DNA of 64,000 bases from Halanaerobiales bacterium (lineage in GTDB: Bacteria > Bacillota > Halanaerobiia > Halanaerobiales > Halanaerobiaceae), in contig JADQBT010000006.1 of assembly GCA_016278485.1 (NCBI GenBank), positions 46,299 through 110,298 of the forward strand, given 5' to 3'. Made by a program: the position numbers and the translations under genes. Under the pieces are notes generated by a model that saw only the letters and a program-made list of their open reading frames with translations, had not been told where the DNA came from and made no database searches. Below are positions 61,154-64,000 of this stretch, one piece after another. Numbering within the stretch: position 1 is the first letter of the stretch; every line of letters begins with the position of its first letter.

Positions 61154-62398
61154 CTAATCAATAAATCTCTGGCGGTGACTTTCCATCTGTTCCATTATTT
61201 GCTTATAATTAGCAGGATTGTGCCAGAATTCCATAAGTGAGTTCATAGTCTTATCAGCTAATTCAGGACTCATGTCACGATCATAGAACTGAGCCAGTTT
61301 GTCAGTTGCTTCAATCATAGTCCGACCTTTATTTGTTGTAGCATCATAAATATCAGCAGACATATCCTTATTTGTTACCAGACGGCCTAGATCTTCACCA
61401 AAGATACGCTGACCTTCTACAGAACCAAGGAAAGCAATAAAATCTTTGGCCAGTTCTGGGTGAGGAGCTTTGGCTGGAACCATAAATCCATCAGTAGGTA
61501 GATCTTCAGCTACTGGGACTGATGCATCTATGATAGGGAAACGGAAAAAATTAAGATCATTACTTACTTCTTCAGATGTTGCATCAAGAATAAATTGTCC
61601 CATTAAGTACATTGCCGCATCTCCCCTGGATAGGAACTGTAAACCCTCCTGCCAGGAATAGGCAGCAGCATCTTCTACAAAGAAATCATTCTCAATTAAG
61701 TATTTCCACTTTTTAAATACATCTGCAACCCGTTCATCAGTAAAAGGAATTTCCCCATGCATTAATTTCATATGGAAATCGTGACCATTAATTCTTAAGT
61801 TCAGATAATCAAACCAGGCAGCAGCTGTCCAGCGGAATTTGGTACCAATAGCAAATGGTGTAATGCCATTTTCTTTTAAGGTTTCCCCAAGAGTTAACAA
61901 CTCTTCCCAAGTCTGTGGTTCTTCAAGACCATATTCTGCAAAAATTGATTCTCGATAAAAAACTGACCACCAGTAATAATTATGTGGGAGGAAATATGCT
62001 TTTCCATCAAAAACACTGATACTCTGGAAGGCCTTAGGAAATTTTTCATAAAAGTTTTCAGATTCCCAGACATCAGAGATGTCCATAATTAATCCTTTGT
62101 CAACAAAGTATTCAGCCCGATTGCCTGCAAACCAGCTGAAAACATCTGGGGGATTATCAGAAGATAACCAGACCCGGATAGCTTTTTTGAAATCTTCATG
62201 GGCAGTGATATTTAATTCCACATCTACCTCAGGATTTAATTCCTCATACTGGACAACCAATTCCTGCATTGCTTTTCTGGGTGCAGGATCACTTGTATAA
62301 GTATTTACTACTAGAGTATCTTTGGCCACTGCCAATCCTGTCATAGCAAACACAAACACCATTATTGTCATAACAACAAAAATTTTCTTAATATTCAT
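61154..62398 (-). CDS. Binding protein of the galactoside-type CUT1 importer
   Basis: 414 residues: signal peptide (MNIKKIFVVMTIMVFVFAMT, cleavage near AVAK) and a type-1 solute-binding fold (VVQYEELNPEVDVELN, PPDVFSWFAGNR, WSVFYRESIFAEYGLEEPQTWEELL, AAMYLMGQF). It is the receptor for the permeases downstream, which lead to GH2 and GH4 glycosidases, so the ligand is probably a galactoside or mixed glycoside (inference). AGGAGG precedes the ATG, and a LacI operator lies 47 bases further upstream. Confidence 0.9.
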   Translation of the reverse strand: MNIKKIFVVMTIMVFVFAMTGLAVAKDTLVVNTYTSDPAPRKAMQELVVQYEELNPEVDVELNITAHEDFKKAIRVWLSSDNPPDVFSWFAGNRAEYFVDKGLIMDISDVWESENFYEKFPKAFQSISVFDGKAYFLPHNYYWWSVFYRESIFAEYGLEEPQTWEELLTLGETLKENGITPFAIGTKFRWTAAAWFDYLNLRINGHDFHMKLMHGEIPFTDERVADVFKKWKYLIENDFFVEDAAAYSWQEGLQFLSRGDAAMYLMGQFILDATSEEVSNDLNFFRFPIIDASVPVAEDLPTDGFMVPAKAPHPELAKDFIAFLGSVEGQRIFGEDLGRLVTNKDMSADIYDATTNKGRTMIEATDKLAQFYDRDMSPELADKTMNSLMEFWHNPANYKQIMEQMESHRQRFID

Positions 62399-62444
62399 TC
62401 TCGAATTGCCTCCTTTTTTGTCCTCATTTGTCCAAATAGCAGTA

Positions 62445-62460
62445 TTTAAAACGTTTTAAA
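62445..62460 (-). promoter_or_regulatory. LacI operator in front of the galactoside operon
   Basis: TTTAAAACGTTTTAAA is a perfect palindrome with the CG centre typical of LacI-family sites. A near-identical site precedes the LacI gene at 63547-63562. Confidence 0.75.
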
Positions 62461-62517
62461 AAATAGTTAAAAAATATTTTCTTTTCTTTCCCCTCCTCTC
62501 TTTTTCATCTACCAGAT

Positions 62518-63528
62518 CTATTCACCACAGGAAGCTGTAGAAGCTCTTATTATTAATTCAGATGGAAAGACAATATATTTCTCTGTTGGATCAAGTTCAT
62601 ATCCAGCTATTTTTTTTAAAAGAACCGCAGCCGCCTTTTGGCCCATCTTCTCAACCGGAATATCTACAGTAGTCAATGGCGGGTTATAGAAATTAGCCAT
62701 TTTTATATTATCAATCCCCACTACAGAAACATCTTCTGGAACTTTGACTCCATTAGCTGTCAGAGATTGGATTATGCCGATTGCCATCTCATCATTTATA
62801 GCGATAAGACCCGTCGGCATCTTTTGCATGGTGGCAACTTTTTTACCAACCAGATAGCCACCTTCAATTGTTAAATAATCATAAAATATATACTGCTCCT
62901 TTACTTCAATTTCTGCTTCTTTAAGGGCTTTTTTGAATCCAGCAAGCCTTTCCTGACTCTGACCGATAAACCCTATTCTGCTGTGACCAAGGTTAATTAA
63001 ATGGTCAGCTGCCTGATAAGCTGCACTGAAAAGATCACTTTTAATAACAGGAATTAGTTCATTATCAACTCCGTCCCGGTCCACATAGACTACAGGTACG
63101 TTTTCCCGGGCTAACTGGGTAATCATTTGATTATGTTCTGCCATCATATCACCAACACAGGCAAAGATAGCTCCATCTACCTGGCCGGATCTGAACATAT
63201 TTATATATCTTTTTTCTTCATCACTTTTATAATCTGTACTACAGAGAATAAGATTGAAACCTTTATCTCGGACATAAGATTTAATTGACTGGGCAAGTTC
63301 AGCAAAAAATGGATTAATTACTTCAGGAATAACCAGTCCGATCGTTTTAGTTGATTTATTTACAAGGGCTCTGGCTCTGGCATTAGGAATATAATTCATC
63401 TCTCTGGCAATCCTTTGGATGCGCTCCCTGGTATCTATATTTACCTTTTCATTGCCATTTAAAGCAAGAGATACTGTAGCTAGTGAGACACCTGCTTTAT
63501 CGGCTATATCATTTAAGGTTACAGACAT
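62518..63528 (-). CDS. LacI-family repressor of the galactoside operon
   Basis: 336 residues: helix-turn-helix and hinge (VTLNDIADKAGVSLATVSLALNG, NARARALVNKSTKTIGL) and a sugar-binding effector domain (IGLVIPEVINPFFAELAQSI, LGHSRIGFIGQSQERLAGF, VSVVGIDNIKMANFY). It is the first gene of a set that continues with the binding protein, permeases and glycosidases. Palindromes lie both at its own promoter and before the binding-protein gene, consistent with autoregulation and operon control. Confidence 0.92.
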   Translation of the reverse strand: MSVTLNDIADKAGVSLATVSLALNGNEKVNIDTRERIQRIAREMNYIPNARARALVNKSTKTIGLVIPEVINPFFAELAQSIKSYVRDKGFNLILCSTDYKSDEEKRYINMFRSGQVDGAIFACVGDMMAEHNQMITQLARENVPVVYVDRDGVDNELIPVIKSDLFSAAYQAADHLINLGHSRIGFIGQSQERLAGFKKALKEAEIEVKEQYIFYDYLTIEGGYLVGKKVATMQKMPTGLIAINDEMAIGIIQSLTANGVKVPEDVSVVGIDNIKMANFYNPPLTTVDIPVEKMGQKAAAVLLKKIAGYELDPTEKYIVFPSELIIRASTASCGE

Positions 63529-63546
63529 TATCTCATCCTCTTTCTA

Positions 63547-63562
63547 TTTAAAACGTTTAAAA
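63547..63562 (-). promoter_or_regulatory. LacI operator at its own promoter
   Basis: TTTAAAACGTTTAAAA, with core AAACGTTT palindromic, lies thirteen bases downstream of the -10 box. Confidence 0.7.
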
Positions 63563-63575
63563 TTCTGACAATTAA

Positions 63576-63604
63576 ATCATATCAAATTTTCCAGCAAAAG
63601 GCAA
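63576..63604 (-). promoter_or_regulatory. Sigma-A promoter of the LacI gene
   Basis: On the minus strand, TTGCCT (63604-63599) and TATGAT (63581-63576) have a 17-base spacer. Confidence 0.65.
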
Positions 63605-63690
63605 TAATTTTTTGAGTTTATTGAGAGCAGAACAGTATCTGTCACACCCTCTGGGTATAAGCATTTTCATGTATTTTGGACAGTCCAATA

Positions 63691-64000
63691 TTACTGAGTT
63701 CTCCCCGCTTCTTTTACTAAATCAAACAATGCTTTATTTAGATATATTTTTTCTCTTCCTAACTTTTCGGATACTAAAAACCCCGCATCTTCAAGGGTTG
63801 ACAGGTATCCTGATGCAGTCTTTCTGGTAACATTGAGACCCTCTTTAATATAGGAAATTTTCGTATAGAACTCAATAAATAATAAATCAACCAGATCTCT
63901 TGAATAAATACTGGGTAATTCCTTCTTTATTTCATCCGCTGTTTCTTCTACCAGGTTATTTATTTTTTTTACGAGGCCAAGAGTTTCCTCTGCAGTTTCT
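63691..64000 (-). CDS. C-terminal end of a Fic-family protein (cut by window edge)
   Basis: The last 102 codons before a TAA at 63693-63691 are in the window. They read ...EIKKELPSIYSRDLVDLLF, then YIKEGLNVTRKTASGYLSTLEDAGFLVSEKLGREKIYLN, ending ALFDLVKEAGRTQ. This winged-helix tail is typical of Fic-family proteins (AMP-transferases with an N-terminal Fic fold). The HPFxxGNGR catalytic motif would lie beyond the window and was not seen, so whether the protein is intact cannot be judged. Confidence 0.7.
   Translation of the reverse strand, partial: ETAEETLGLVKKINNLVEETADEIKKELPSIYSRDLVDLLFIEFYTKISYIKEGLNVTRKTASGYLSTLEDAGFLVSEKLGREKIYLNKALFDLVKEAGRTQ

Overview
The window reads as part of a low-GC, Gram-positive-type anaerobic heterotroph. 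Most genes have strong AGGAGG-type ribosome binding sites, TTG and GTG starts are used, and the sigma-A promoters are near consensus. The gene content (many ABC sugar importers, one TRAP importer, sugar-acid dehydratases, a nickel-pincer LarA-family protein) would suit a Halanaerobiales-like fermenter. That placement is inference from gene content only. No rRNA, tRNA, CRISPR array, prophage or insertion sequence was recognised.

Layout. 1-623: debris of two genes (an FGGY kinase and a sugar nucleotidyltransferase) and a terminator. 680-10255 (minus): ROK regulator, phosphodiester-glycosidase-like protein, CUT1 importer, phosphohexomutase, and an unusual fusion of a sugar-1-phosphate nucleotidyltransferase to a GH32 beta-fructosidase. 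10335-19285 (minus): LacI-controlled operon with two TIM-barrel isomerases, two Gfo/Idh/MocA dehydrogenases and a CUT2 importer. 19343-22472: GalE-like epimerase, a small unknown protein, an orphan MazF/PemK-like protein and a ParE/Phd-type toxin-antitoxin pair bracketed by imperfect repeats. 22488-30717: a Fe3+/organophosphate-type ABC importer (minus) divergent from a plus-strand set with two MpsC/DUF2294 proteins, an attenuator-like leader, a second binding protein, a HAMP-DUF4388 membrane sensor and a GAF-LuxR regulator. 30712-37479 (minus): SorC-controlled, Lsr-like operon with a CUT2 importer, FGGY kinase and an orphan TrpA-like lyase. 37510-48554 (minus): GntR-controlled sugar-acid operon (DgoD, LarA-like, CUT1 importer, IlvD/Edd dehydratase, two PfkB kinases, KDPG aldolase) with divergent mannonate dehydratase. 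50073-55791 (plus): TRAP importer with an M20 peptidase and a D-aminoacylase. 55823-63604 (minus): LacI-controlled galactoside operon (GH4, GH2, CUT1 importer). 63691-64000: C-terminal end of a Fic-family protein.

How the genes work together. The window is a chain of catabolic islands, each with importer, enzymes and its own regulator. Five regulator genes are preceded by readable promoters, four of them with a palindromic operator just downstream of the -10 box. All seven importer binding-protein genes are separated from the next transporter gene by a strong hairpin. The eighth binding-protein gene, in the presumed sensor set, overlaps its membrane partner instead. The three CUT1 importers have no ATPase gene and probably share one encoded elsewhere.

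The candidates I consider most novel are the nucleotidyltransferase-GH32 fusion, the kinase-less binding-protein/HAMP-DUF4388/GAF-LuxR signalling set with its attenuator and paired dyads, the TrpA-like enzyme in an Lsr-like operon, and the LarA-family protein inside a sugar-acid operon.
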